A stretch of DNA of 45,528 nucleotides, from positions 1-45,528 of the forward strand of contig CALWVM010000018.1 in NCBI GenBank assembly GCA_944384985.1, read 5' to 3'. A program made the translations under genes and the position numbers. Of the stretch, positions 26,586 through 35,044 are shown in pieces; position 1 is the first letter of the stretch, and each line of letters starts with the position of its first letter. The stretch comes from an uncultured Clostridia bacterium (lineage in GTDB: Bacteria > Bacillota > Clostridia > Oscillospirales > Acutalibacteraceae). Below the pieces are notes generated by a model. It searched no databases, was not told where the DNA came from, and worked only from the letters and a program-made list of their open reading frames with translations.

Positions 26586-29414
26586 TTAATAATTTTCGCA
26601 GAAGTCGTCGATCACCGGAGCGTTATTGTTCCAGCCAAACTGCCCGCCGCCGCGGATCACTTCTTTTGCAATTATAGCACATTCCTTTGCATTTGCAAGC
26701 GCCGGGTACTGCGCTTCCAGTGTTTGCAGCAACTCGTCCGCCTTCGGGGCAGGCGCACCGCAAAGCGCGGCAAGCGCCGCAAGCGTGGTCGGCAGCGCGG
26801 CCTCAAACGCCGCACGCTGGACGGCGCGCGAGCCGTCTGCGCGCAAATAAGTGCCGTTTTGCGCCGTGAACGGCGCGGTGAACAGCTGCTCGGTCGCGGT
26901 TTCCGTATAGGCATTGGAAAGCGCGAGGGTATATTCCGCCGTTATGGCATCAGGCTTTTTACAGTCAAGCAGAATCGCCGCTTTTTCACCTTTGTAAGCG
27001 GACACCGGCGGGATACCCAGAAGCTGAAGTCCTGCAAAGCTCGCACTTTTTTCCGTTACGTCAGCGTAAGCCGCCGGGAAGTGCGCTTTAGCAAATGCGG
27101 CTTCCTCGAGCGTCGCCACGGGGCCGAGCACGACGGCAACACTGTCGCCGTAGGACGCGATTTTCGCACAAAACGCCGCCATCTGTTCTTTCGTTGCAGG
27201 CTGCATTTGCGTATTCGCCGCCAAAATACCGAAACGGCCGCCTTTGCACAACAGACCTTTCTCGCCGGCGGGCAGCGAACGCATGACGGTCTTGCCGAGG
27301 AAGCGAACATCCGTCTCGCACAGCGCCGCGCAGAAATTGCAGACCGAGCGCACGCTGTTTTCCTTAACAGGGACCGCTTTTTTGACCGGCTGTTTTTCGC
27401 GAAGCGCACCGGTCGGGCAGACGGTCACGCACTGCCCGCAGAAGATGCAGCTGCTCTTTTCGAGCGGCAGAGAGAACTCGGGGCTGACGAGGGTATCAAA
27501 CCCGCGTCCCAAAAGCCCTAAATTCGTTTTGCCCATGACTTCGTCGCACACGCGCACGCAAAGCCCGCACAAAATGCACTTGTCGGCATTGCGCGCAATC
27601 AGGGAATTGACATCCTCTTCATTGCGATGGTGTTTTTCCCCGGCAAAGCGTTCGGGGTGAACGTCGTAGGCGTTTGCGTATTCAATCAATTTGCATTCGT
27701 AATAATCATGGCAGCCGCACCCTAAGCAGCGCATGGCTTCTTTCTTTGCGGCTTCTTGTGTAAGGCCGAGCGAAACCTCGCCAAAGTCGGCGCGGCGTTC
27801 AGAAGCCGGACGCACAGGCACCTCTACACGCGGCGCTTTGGGGAATTTTTCGAAAAATTCCACGGGCAGTGTGCGCTCCACAAGGAAGGGCTTTTTATAG
27901 CGCGCTTCTTCGCCGTTTAAGTAACGATCGATCACAAGGGATGCTTTCTGCGCTTCGCCGATCGCGGCAACGGCGATAGACGCGCCGCGGTTGGTCATGT
28001 CGCCCACCGCAAAGACGTTGGGCAAAGAGGTGCGGAACGTCTCTTCGTCGGCGGCGACGGTGCTGCGCTGGGTCGCCTCGACCGATTCAAAACCCGTAAG
28101 GTCGGGGTGCTGGCCGATCGCCATAATCACGGTATCAAATTCCGCATTCTCCACCGCGCCCGCAATCGGTTCCGGGCGGCGTCTGCCGCTCGCATCCGGT
28201 GCGCCGAGCTGCATTTTCTGCAAGGTCGCCTGCACGGTATCGCCGCAGTCCTTGAATTCGATCGGCGTCGTCAGGAAACGGAATTCCACACCCTCTTCGG
28301 TCGCTTCGCGGATCTCCACATCCTCGGCGGGCATTTCCTCGCGCGAACGCCGATAGAGCACCGTGACCTGCTTTGCACCCAGACGCACCGCCGTGCGGCA
28401 AGCGTCCATGGCGGTATTGCCGCCGCCGACAACCGCCACGCGGTCGCCGATAGGCATTGGGTCACCGAGGGCTACGGTGCGCAGGAAGTCGATCCCGCCC
28501 ACCACGCGGGAGGCGTCCTCGCCTGGCACGCGCATTTGACTGGAGCGCCATGCGCCCGCCGCGAGCACCACGGCATCATATTCGCTGCGAAGCGCATCGA
28601 GCGTGATCTGCTCGCCGACACGCACATTGTTCTGCATTTCTACGCCGAGCGCGGCGATCTGCGCAATTTCCCGATCCAAAAGGGCTTTGGGCAGACGGTA
28701 TTCCGGGATGCCGTAGCGCAGCATGCCACCCATTTTCGGCATGGCGTCCAAGACTGTGACCGCATGACCCTGACGGCGCAGGAAATACGCCGCGGTAAGC
28801 CCGCCGGGGCCGCCGCCGACAACTACGACGCGTTTGCCCGTATCGGGTTCCACAGGCGGAACGTACGGCGTGCTGCTCGCCATATCCATATCGGAAGCAA
28901 ACGCTTTTAGCGCTGCGATGGAGACCGGTTCCTCCACGAACCGGCGGCGGCATTCCTTTTCACAAGGGTGCGGGCACACGCGCCCGATGGACGAAGGCAG
29001 CGGGATTTTTTCTTTGATAAGCCTTGTCGCTTCCGTGTATTCGCCGTTGGCGATCATTCCCACATACCCCTGGCAGTCCGTACCCGCAGGGCATGCCTTG
29101 GTGCAGGGTGCCTTGCAGTCACCGTCATGGTCGGACAGCAAAAGCTCCAGCGCCATTTTGCGTGCACGTACGACGCGCTCGGTGTCGGTATGCACGACCA
29201 TGCCGTCGCGCGCTTTCGTCGCGCAGGCGCGCTGCAATTTCGGCGTGCCTTCGACTTCGACGACGCACAGCCCGCATGCGCCGTAAATTTCTACACGGCC
29301 GTCAAAGCAGAGGTTTGGGATCTTTAAACCGTTTTTGGTGGCGGCGGAAAGCAGCGTGGCACCCTCCTCCACCTGTAACGGATGGTTATCTATGGTAATT
29401 TGAATCAAACTCAT
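26586..29414 (-). CDS. NuoG/GltD-like iron-sulfur flavoprotein, third subunit of a NADH/ferredoxin/NAD(P)H enzyme
   Basis: 942 residues from the ATG at 29414, which overlaps the NuoF-like stop (ATGA). Domains: an N-terminal 2Fe-2S ferredoxin (about 1-80, CGLC); a GltD/Nfn-type Cys cluster region (CKAPCTKACPAGTDC, about 98-160); an FAD-binding Rossmann fold (VVVVGGGPGGLTAAYFLRR, about 198); an NAD(P) site (VAVVGGGNTAMDACRTA, about 331); two 4Fe-4S sites (CILCGLCVRVC, CIFCGQCVTVC); and a molybdopterin-type 4Fe-4S segment (CNFCAALCETD...CKGG) with a shortened tail lacking a visible active site. No hydrogenase H-cluster motif is present. An NAD(P)H:ferredoxin, possibly bifurcating, role is inferred. 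Confidence 0.88.
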   Translation of the reverse strand: MSLIQITIDNHPLQVEEGATLLSAATKNGLKIPNLCFDGRVEIYGACGLCVVEVEGTPKLQRACATKARDGMVVHTDTERVVRARKMALELLLSDHDGDCKAPCTKACPAGTDCQGYVGMIANGEYTEATRLIKEKIPLPSSIGRVCPHPCEKECRRRFVEEPVSIAALKAFASDMDMASSTPYVPPVEPDTGKRVVVVGGGPGGLTAAYFLRRQGHAVTVLDAMPKMGGMLRYGIPEYRLPKALLDREIAQIAALGVEMQNNVRVGEQITLDALRSEYDAVVLAAGAWRSSQMRVPGEDASRVVGGIDFLRTVALGDPMPIGDRVAVVGGGNTAMDACRTAVRLGAKQVTVLYRRSREEMPAEDVEIREATEEGVEFRFLTTPIEFKDCGDTVQATLQKMQLGAPDASGRRRPEPIAGAVENAEFDTVIMAIGQHPDLTGFESVEATQRSTVAADEETFRTSLPNVFAVGDMTNRGASIAVAAIGEAQKASLVIDRYLNGEEARYKKPFLVERTLPVEFFEKFPKAPRVEVPVRPASERRADFGEVSLGLTQEAAKKEAMRCLGCGCHDYYECKLIEYANAYDVHPERFAGEKHHRNEEDVNSLIARNADKCILCGLCVRVCDEVMGKTNLGLLGRGFDTLVSPEFSLPLEKSSCIFCGQCVTVCPTGALREKQPVKKAVPVKENSVRSVCNFCAALCETDVRFLGKTVMRSLPAGEKGLLCKGGRFGILAANTQMQPATKEQMAAFCAKIASYGDSVAVVLGPVATLEEAAFAKAHFPAAYADVTEKSASFAGLQLLGIPPVSAYKGEKAAILLDCKKPDAITAEYTLALSNAYTETATEQLFTAPFTAQNGTYLRADGSRAVQRAAFEAALPTTLAALAALCGAPAPKADELLQTLEAQYPALANAKECAIIAKEVIRGGGQFGWNNNAPVIDDFCENY

Positions 29415-31162
29415 GCGTTTACCTCCACGGCGCCGAAGTTGCAGTTCTCTGCACACTTACCGCACTTGATGCAAAGCGCCGGATCGATCTTGTGCGGTTT
29501 TCTGACTTCGCCCGTAATCGCCCCGACCGGGCAGCCGCGCGCACATTTGGTGCAGCCGACGCACTTTTCGGGATTGATGGAATACGTCGTAAGCGCCGCG
29601 CATTCGCCCGCAGGGCAGCGTTTGTCGCGGATATGCGCCTCAAATTCGTCGCGGAAATAGCGGATGGTCGTGAGCACAGGGTTCGGCGCGGTCTGCCCCA
29701 AGCCGCACAGCGCGCCGTCCTTGATGCCGGCACAAAGCTCTTCTAAAAGCTCGATATCGCCCTCCTGCCCCGCCCCTTCGGTAATGCGGGTCAGGACTTC
29801 GAGCATCCGTTTTGTACCAAGGCGGCAGTGCACGCACTTGCCGCAGGACTCTTTCGCGGTGAAATCGAGGAAAAATTTCGCCATGCCGACCATGCAGGTG
29901 CTTTCGTCCATGACGACCATACCGCCCGACCCCATGATCGCGCCCGTAGCACCCAGCGCCTTGTAGTCGATCACGGTATCCAAAAGGCTTTCGGGGATAC
30001 ACCCGCCCGACGGGCCGCCCATCTGGACCGCTTTAAAGCGTTTGCCGTCGCGGATGCCGCCGCCGATGTCAAAGATCACGTCCCTAAGCGTTTTGCCCAT
30101 GGGGATCTCCACAAGCCCGCCGCGGCGGATCTTACCGGTCAAAGCAAAAACTTTTGTGCCTTTGCTGCCCTCGGTACCCATTGCGGCGAACGCGGCACCG
30201 CCGTTTTCGAGGATCCACGGGACGTTGGCAAAGGTTTCTACATTGTTGATATTCGAGGGCTTGTGCCAATAGCCCGCTTCTGCGGGGAACGGCGGCTTTA
30301 AGCGCGGCATACCGCGGTTGCCTTCCAAAGATTCGATCAGCGCGGTCTCCTCACCACAGACGAACGCGCCCGCGCCCGCTTTGATGCGCATTTTGCAGGA
30401 AAAGCTGCTGCCGAAAATATTTTCGCCGAGATAGCCTTTTTCCTCCGCCTGCCGGATCGCTTTTTCCAGCCGCTTGATGGCAAGCGGATATTCCGCACGC
30501 ACATAGACGATCGCCTCTTTGGCGCCGATGGCGTATGCGCCGATGAGCATACCCTCGATCAGCCCGTGCGGGTCGCCTTCAATAACGGCACGGTCCATGA
30601 ACGCGCCGGGGTCGCCCTCGTCGGCGTTGCAGATAAGGTATTTTTCCTCACCCGCGGAATTACGCGCAGCGTTCCATTTGAACCAGGTCGGGAAGCCCGC
30701 GCCGCCGCGCCCGGCGAGCCCGGAAGCCTTGATCTCCTCGATAACCGCTTCGGGCGTCATATCAAAAAGCGCGCGGCGGATTGCGGTGTAACCGCCCGCA
30801 TTTTCGTATTCTTCGATGCTTTCGGGGTTAAGCACGCCGCAGTGCCGCAGGGCGATGCGCGTCTGCTTCTCCAAAAACTGCGCGTCCTCATCGGAAATTT
30901 TCAAATCCTCGACCGCCGCAAGGTCATTGCTTTTCACCGCTTCGGCAATGCGCGGTGCGTCCGTCTCCTGCACGCGCACAAGGCGGGTCAGCGCGCCGTT
31001 TTCCACATAGATGTCCACGATCGGTTCGGCAAAGCACATGCCGTTGCAGCCGGTAATGGAAAGTGTCGCATTTTGGGGCATGCGGCTCTCCAGCGCGTCA
31101 TACACTTTCTGTGCGCCCGCCGCGATGCCGCACGAGCCCGCGCCCACAACGATCTTCGTCAT
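29411..31162 (-). CDS. NuoF-like NADH-binding FMN iron-sulfur subunit
   Basis: 583 residues from the ATG at 31162 (one base after the upstream TGA). Domains: a thioredoxin-like 2Fe-2S part (CGIAAGAQ..., ITGCNGMCFAEP, about 1-110); the NuoF core with FMN/NADH motifs GRGGAGFPTWFKW, CNADEGDPGAFMDR and GEETALIESLEGNRGMPR; an SLBB domain; the ESCGKCVHCRLGTKR 4Fe-4S site; and a C-terminal pair of ferredoxin clusters (CVGCTKCARGCPVGAI, CIKCGKCAENCNFGAVE). This is the layout of HydB and related soluble flavoenzyme subunits, where NADH meets FMN. It pairs with the NuoE-like gene upstream and the GltD-fusion downstream. Confidence 0.94.
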   Translation of the reverse strand: MTKIVVGAGSCGIAAGAQKVYDALESRMPQNATLSITGCNGMCFAEPIVDIYVENGALTRLVRVQETDAPRIAEAVKSNDLAAVEDLKISDEDAQFLEKQTRIALRHCGVLNPESIEEYENAGGYTAIRRALFDMTPEAVIEEIKASGLAGRGGAGFPTWFKWNAARNSAGEEKYLICNADEGDPGAFMDRAVIEGDPHGLIEGMLIGAYAIGAKEAIVYVRAEYPLAIKRLEKAIRQAEEKGYLGENIFGSSFSCKMRIKAGAGAFVCGEETALIESLEGNRGMPRLKPPFPAEAGYWHKPSNINNVETFANVPWILENGGAAFAAMGTEGSKGTKVFALTGKIRRGGLVEIPMGKTLRDVIFDIGGGIRDGKRFKAVQMGGPSGGCIPESLLDTVIDYKALGATGAIMGSGGMVVMDESTCMVGMAKFFLDFTAKESCGKCVHCRLGTKRMLEVLTRITEGAGQEGDIELLEELCAGIKDGALCGLGQTAPNPVLTTIRYFRDEFEAHIRDKRCPAGECAALTTYSINPEKCVGCTKCARGCPVGAITGEVRKPHKIDPALCIKCGKCAENCNFGAVEVNA

Positions 31163-31163
31163 A

Positions 31164-31679
31164 TCAAGCGCCCTCCTTTGCCGCGGCGGCAAGCTCCGCC
31201 AAAATCTGTTTGGTCTTATCGGGCGTAAGGCGGCCGTATGTCTCGTCGTTAATCATCATCACGGGCGAAAGGCTGCAGCACCCTAAGCAAGCGACATTTT
31301 TAAGCGTAAAAAGCCCGTCGGCGGTCGTTTCGCCATCCTTTATGCCAAGCGTTTCCGTAATGGTCTTTTCGATTACGTCCGAACCGTTGACGTGGCATGC
31401 CGTCCCTTTGCAGAGCATAATCAGGTATTTCCCGACCGGTTGCAGACGGAACTGCGTATAAAACGTGGCGACGCCCATGATCTTGGCAGGCTTTACACCT
31501 GTGCGCTCCGAAATATACCGAATCACATCCTGCGGCAGATAGCCGTAAATCTCCTGCGCGTGCTGCAGGATCGTAATCAGGCTGCCGGGGACGTCGGCGT
31601 ATGTATCCAAAACGCCGTCCAAAAGCGACAGATCGCTTCTTTGGGCCTTACAAGCACAATCCATTCTCTGTTCCTCCAT
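31164..31679 (-). CDS. NuoE-like 2Fe-2S subunit
   Basis: 171 residues from the ATG at 31679 (AAAGGGA 7 bases upstream; the longer start has none). Family hallmarks: LITILQHAQEIYGYLPQDVI, GVATFYTQF, and the 2Fe-2S ligands CKGTACH...NVACLGCCSLSPVM. It is the small electron-relay partner of the NuoF-like subunit in soluble NADH-dependent complexes (HydC/FdhC type). First gene of a three-gene operon with promoter at 31722-31750. Confidence 0.94.
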   Translation of the reverse strand: MEEQRMDCACKAQRSDLSLLDGVLDTYADVPGSLITILQHAQEIYGYLPQDVIRYISERTGVKPAKIMGVATFYTQFRLQPVGKYLIMLCKGTACHVNGSDVIEKTITETLGIKDGETTADGLFTLKNVACLGCCSLSPVMMINDETYGRLTPDKTKQILAELAAAAKEGA

Positions 31680-31721
31680 GATTTTCCCTTTCTGTTTTCC
31701 ATGTGAAAACAGGCTTTTATA

Positions 31722-31750
31722 ATCATAATACATCTATACAAAAAATGCAA
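31722..31750 (-). promoter_or_regulatory. Promoter of the NuoE/NuoF/GltD-fusion operon
   Basis: Minus-strand TTGCAT (31745-31750), 17-base spacer, TATGAT (31722-31727), about 45 bases before the start codon. Confidence 0.6.
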
Positions 31751-31841
31751 TTTGAAAATCCTGTGAAAGCCACAGAAATTTGCAGGGCGCCATACGAAAA
31801 TTCAGTATTTTCCGCCCTTTTTTGCCGCTTTGGATTTATGC

Positions 31842-31857
31842 TATAATACCGTTGGAG
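31842..31857 (+). promoter_or_regulatory. Minus-ten box and SD of the PHP gene
   Basis: A perfect TATAAT (31842-31847) has only a weak -35 candidate. The SD GGAG (31854-31857) is at the expected transcription start, so the leader is extremely short. Confidence 0.45.
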
Positions 31858-31866
31858 ATGAAAAAC

Positions 31867-32541
31867 ATGGCTTTTTTGACCGAACTGCACGCGCACACCG
31901 CTGAGACGAGCCGCTGCGCCGAGGACAGCGCCGAACATCTGGTGCAAAACCATTTGGAACACGGGTACAGCACACTCGTGGTGACCGACCATTTCAGCCA
32001 CCGGACGTTCGACCCCTTAGCGGGCACTGCGTACAAAGCGCTGGTAGACTTTTTCCTGCGCGGTTACCGCGCGGCGAAAAGAGCGGCGGCGGGTACAAGG
32101 CTTTCTGTACTTTTGGGAATGGAACTGCGCTTCACCGCGCCGGGGAATGTCAACGACTACCTTGTTTACGGTGTGACGGAGGATTTTCTCTATAATGCCG
32201 AAGGGCTTTTGGATATGCGGCTGAAATCCTTTATGCAGCTTGCGCACGAGCACGGGATGCTCGTCTACCAGGCACACCCGTTTCGCGACGGCATCCGTAT
32301 TATAGACCCTGTACTGCCCGACGGGTTTGAAGTGTATAATGCCTGCGTGCGCCATGATTCGCGCAATGATATCGCCGCAGCCTGGGCAAAGAAGCACAAA
32401 AAGCCCGGTATTTCAGGTTCAGATTACCATAGGCCGGAGGACATCGCACGCGGCGGGATCGAGACAGATACAGAAATTCGAACGAACGACGATCTGCTTG
32501 CGGTCCTGCGGGCGGGAAGCTATCGGCTGATCCGGAAATAA
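31867..32541 (+). CDS. PHP-domain metal-dependent phosphoesterase
   Basis: 224 residues. The start at 31867 was preferred because GGAG lies 9 bases upstream; ATG 31858 abuts that site. Metal ligands of the PHP fold are visible: HAH in ELHAHTAET, D-H in VVTDHFSH, E in GMELRF, H in QAHPFRDG, and DYH in SGSDYHRPEDIARGG. Such proteins hydrolyse phosphoesters (histidinol phosphate or nucleotide 3',5'-bisphosphate, for example); the substrate is unresolved. It is the only plus-strand gene between 14443 and 44269 and is flanked by its own promoter and a terminator. Confidence 0.9.
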   Translation: MAFLTELHAHTAETSRCAEDSAEHLVQNHLEHGYSTLVVTDHFSHRTFDPLAGTAYKALVDFFLRGYRAAKRAAAGTRLSVLLGMELRFTAPGNVNDYLVYGVTEDFLYNAEGLLDMRLKSFMQLAHEHGMLVYQAHPFRDGIRIIDPVLPDGFEVYNACVRHDSRNDIAAAWAKKHKKPGISGSDYHRPEDIARGGIETDTEIRTNDDLLAVLRAGSYRLIRK

Positions 32542-32555
32542 AGGCAGCAAAAGAA

Positions 32556-32590
32556 TTGCCCGGGGCGTTTTCGTCCCGGGCTTTACTGGT
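32556..32590. terminator. Terminator between the convergent PHP and GH31 genes
   Basis: GCCCGGGGCG-TTTT-CGTCCCGGGC hairpin (32558-32581), TTTA on the plus side and a T-rich stretch (TTCTTTT) on the minus side. Confidence 0.75.
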
Positions 32591-32596
32591 TTCGAT

Positions 32597-34987
32597 TTAT
32601 TCCATATCGCACAGCGCTTCTAAAAGCTCGGCGCGCAGCGCGCGGTTTTTCACACGCTTTGCCGCCGCAATGGCATCTTCCAAGGTTGCTTTGTTTTTAA
32701 GGCCCTGATAGGTTGCGGACTTTTTCATATTGTTGGCGTTGAAGTGCGTTAGGATATTGCGGATACGTGCCTTGTACGGCGGGTTTTTCCGCACTGTTAC
32801 GCCTTTTAGCGTGACTGCAATCTCTGTGCCGACGGGAAGCGGCGGCAGCGTGAGCGTAAGCCCCGCATCGGGGTCAGCGGCGGGTTGCACATCCAGCGCA
32901 TTGCCGTTCACCGCAACGTGGATCAGCTCTGCGGCGGCAACATCGGCAAACCGGAGCGTCCACGCACGGTTTTTCGGCATATATGGCTTTTCTTCGCCGC
33001 CTGAAATATGCAGCGTCAGATTTTCTCCGGATTCCGCAAGCGTGATCATGGTCTTGCTGCAATCCCCCTGCTCGAACGCGCGGGTCTCGCCATCATCCTC
33101 ATACAGTGTGAACGTATTGTTCCCGCGATACAGCCGCAGTTCCATATGTTCGGGATTCTGTGCGCCGTTGCCGTGTTCGAGCGAAAGCGGAATAATCGCG
33201 CCCGCCTTGGCGAACACGGGGATAGAATCCATGTCGCTGTGCACGCGGACGGTTTTGCCGCCCTTGTAAATTGCGCCGGTAAAGAAATGCGTCCAGCGCC
33301 CTTTCGGCAAATATACCGCTGTCTCGGCGACTTTCGTGTGCGCATTGCATTTGGACGTCACGGGGCAGACGAGCAATTCCGAGCCGAACATATATCCGTT
33401 TTTGCAGCGGTAGGCTTCTTTTTCCTGCGGGCAGGTATAATAGAGTGGTTCGCACAGTGCGCGACCTTCCGTATGTGTACGGTAGTTCATGGCATAGATA
33501 TACGGGATGAGCGCGTGGCGCAGGCGCAGCGCCTGCGTTGCCAAAGTCTCTGCCGCCCAAGTATAGTTCCACGGTTCTTTGCCAAACAGGTCGTTCGAAG
33601 TCGAATGCAGGCGCAGAATGGGCGCAAACACGCCGAACTGCACCCAGCGCACATACAGCTCGTCGCTGTGTTCGCCGAAGTGGTGCCCGCCGATGTCGTG
33701 GCTCCACCAGGTATAGCCGCAGTTTGCCGCCGTCGCGGTGAAATACGGCTGGAAGTGCAGTACGCGCCAGTTCATTGCCGTATCGCCCGAAAAACCAAGC
33801 GGATAGCGGTGTGAGCCGATGCCCGCATACCGCGACAGGATCATCGGGCGGTGCGTATCTCTGCCGTTGTCGAGATAGTGATAGTGGTTCAAGGACCAAA
33901 GCGGGTCAAGCCCGGCAAGCTTGCTCTTTGTCCCCTGCTGCCAGTCGATCCACCAGAAGTCCACGCCGTCGGCTTCGTACGGATGGTGCCCGATGTCGAG
34001 ATAATTGTTGATGAATTTCGGGTCGGCGATGTCGAATTCCACCGGCTCGCGTTTTTCGGTGTCCACGCCCATGGCCTTTGCCATTTCGGGGTAACAGTCC
34101 TCAAACCAGCGGAAGCCGTCCGCCGGATGGAGATTGAGCGTGACTTTGAGGTTCTGTTCGTGTAAAAACTGCAAAAAGCCTTTGGGATTGGGAAACAGAT
34201 CGGTGTTCCAGCTATACCCCGTCCAGCCGGAGGTGCCGCCCCAGCTCTTTTTGAATTTTTCATGGAAATGCGCTTCAAGGTCCACCCAGTGCCAGTCCAT
34301 ATCCACCGTAGCGACGGTCAAGGGGATGTCTTTGCGGGCGAATTCGAGCATCAGATGTTCATATTCCGATTGGCTGTACGGATAATAACGGCTCCACCAA
34401 TTGCCCAGCGCGAAGCGCGGCACAAGCGGGACATCGCCCGTAAGGGCAAACAAGGCGCGCACCGCATCGATATAATCATCGCCAAAAGCAAACGCATAGA
34501 CGTCCGTTTCCGGTTCGGCGCGTTTAACGACCATACCATCCGTATCCAGCAGCAGGGACTTGCTGTCGTCGAGCAGCGCCAGGCCGTCTGAGGACAGCAC
34601 GCCGTCTTTTAAGGGAATCGGCCCAAAGGTCGCGTCGAGCGTGCGCGCGGTGCCCTTGAGGTTATGGCGGCGGCAGGGACGCACACGCTTGCCGTCAATC
34701 ACCGCATACAGCAAATTGCCGGATGCTGTGTTCACAGCAAAAGCGGCTTTTTCCGTTTTCACAGTCAGGCGGCTGCCATGCTGTTCCGAGTGGAAGCGCA
34801 CAGCGCCATGATCGCGATACCACACAGTCTGCGTCGCCGCGTCCGTAAAGCTCTCTTTTGTGCCGTGCTCAATGCGGATGACCCGGTTAAGCAGGACGGT
34901 CACGCGCGTATCCCCCGCAAGGATCACGTTTTGCGCACAAGGGGTGGGCGCGGGTGCGACTTTCAGATAATCATGCAGCTTTTCCAT
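32597..34987 (-). CDS. Glycoside hydrolase family 31 (alpha-glucosidase-like)
   Basis: 796 residues with no signal peptide, so cytoplasmic. N-terminal beta domain, then a GH31 barrel: FALGNWWSRYYPYSQSEY, VDMDWHWV, the catalytic nucleophile Asp in DFWWIDWQQG (about residue 348), the acid/base Asp in GFSGDTAMNW (about 401), and WSHDIGGH. The C-terminal beta domains end in a 60-residue Lys/Ala helical tail that looks extra. Related members cleave alpha-glucosides, alpha-xylosides or sulfoquinovose; the substrate is not readable. It lies 57 bases downstream of the GH36-like gene, probably the same operon. Confidence 0.93.
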   Translation of the reverse strand: MEKLHDYLKVAPAPTPCAQNVILAGDTRVTVLLNRVIRIEHGTKESFTDAATQTVWYRDHGAVRFHSEQHGSRLTVKTEKAAFAVNTASGNLLYAVIDGKRVRPCRRHNLKGTARTLDATFGPIPLKDGVLSSDGLALLDDSKSLLLDTDGMVVKRAEPETDVYAFAFGDDYIDAVRALFALTGDVPLVPRFALGNWWSRYYPYSQSEYEHLMLEFARKDIPLTVATVDMDWHWVDLEAHFHEKFKKSWGGTSGWTGYSWNTDLFPNPKGFLQFLHEQNLKVTLNLHPADGFRWFEDCYPEMAKAMGVDTEKREPVEFDIADPKFINNYLDIGHHPYEADGVDFWWIDWQQGTKSKLAGLDPLWSLNHYHYLDNGRDTHRPMILSRYAGIGSHRYPLGFSGDTAMNWRVLHFQPYFTATAANCGYTWWSHDIGGHHFGEHSDELYVRWVQFGVFAPILRLHSTSNDLFGKEPWNYTWAAETLATQALRLRHALIPYIYAMNYRTHTEGRALCEPLYYTCPQEKEAYRCKNGYMFGSELLVCPVTSKCNAHTKVAETAVYLPKGRWTHFFTGAIYKGGKTVRVHSDMDSIPVFAKAGAIIPLSLEHGNGAQNPEHMELRLYRGNNTFTLYEDDGETRAFEQGDCSKTMITLAESGENLTLHISGGEEKPYMPKNRAWTLRFADVAAAELIHVAVNGNALDVQPAADPDAGLTLTLPPLPVGTEIAVTLKGVTVRKNPPYKARIRNILTHFNANNMKKSATYQGLKNKATLEDAIAAAKRVKNRALRAELLEALCDME

Positions 34988-35044
34988 AGGACTCCCTCTT
35001 TTTCTGTTGTCCGCCCGCCGCGGGCAAAATGGCCGAGGCGCGGA

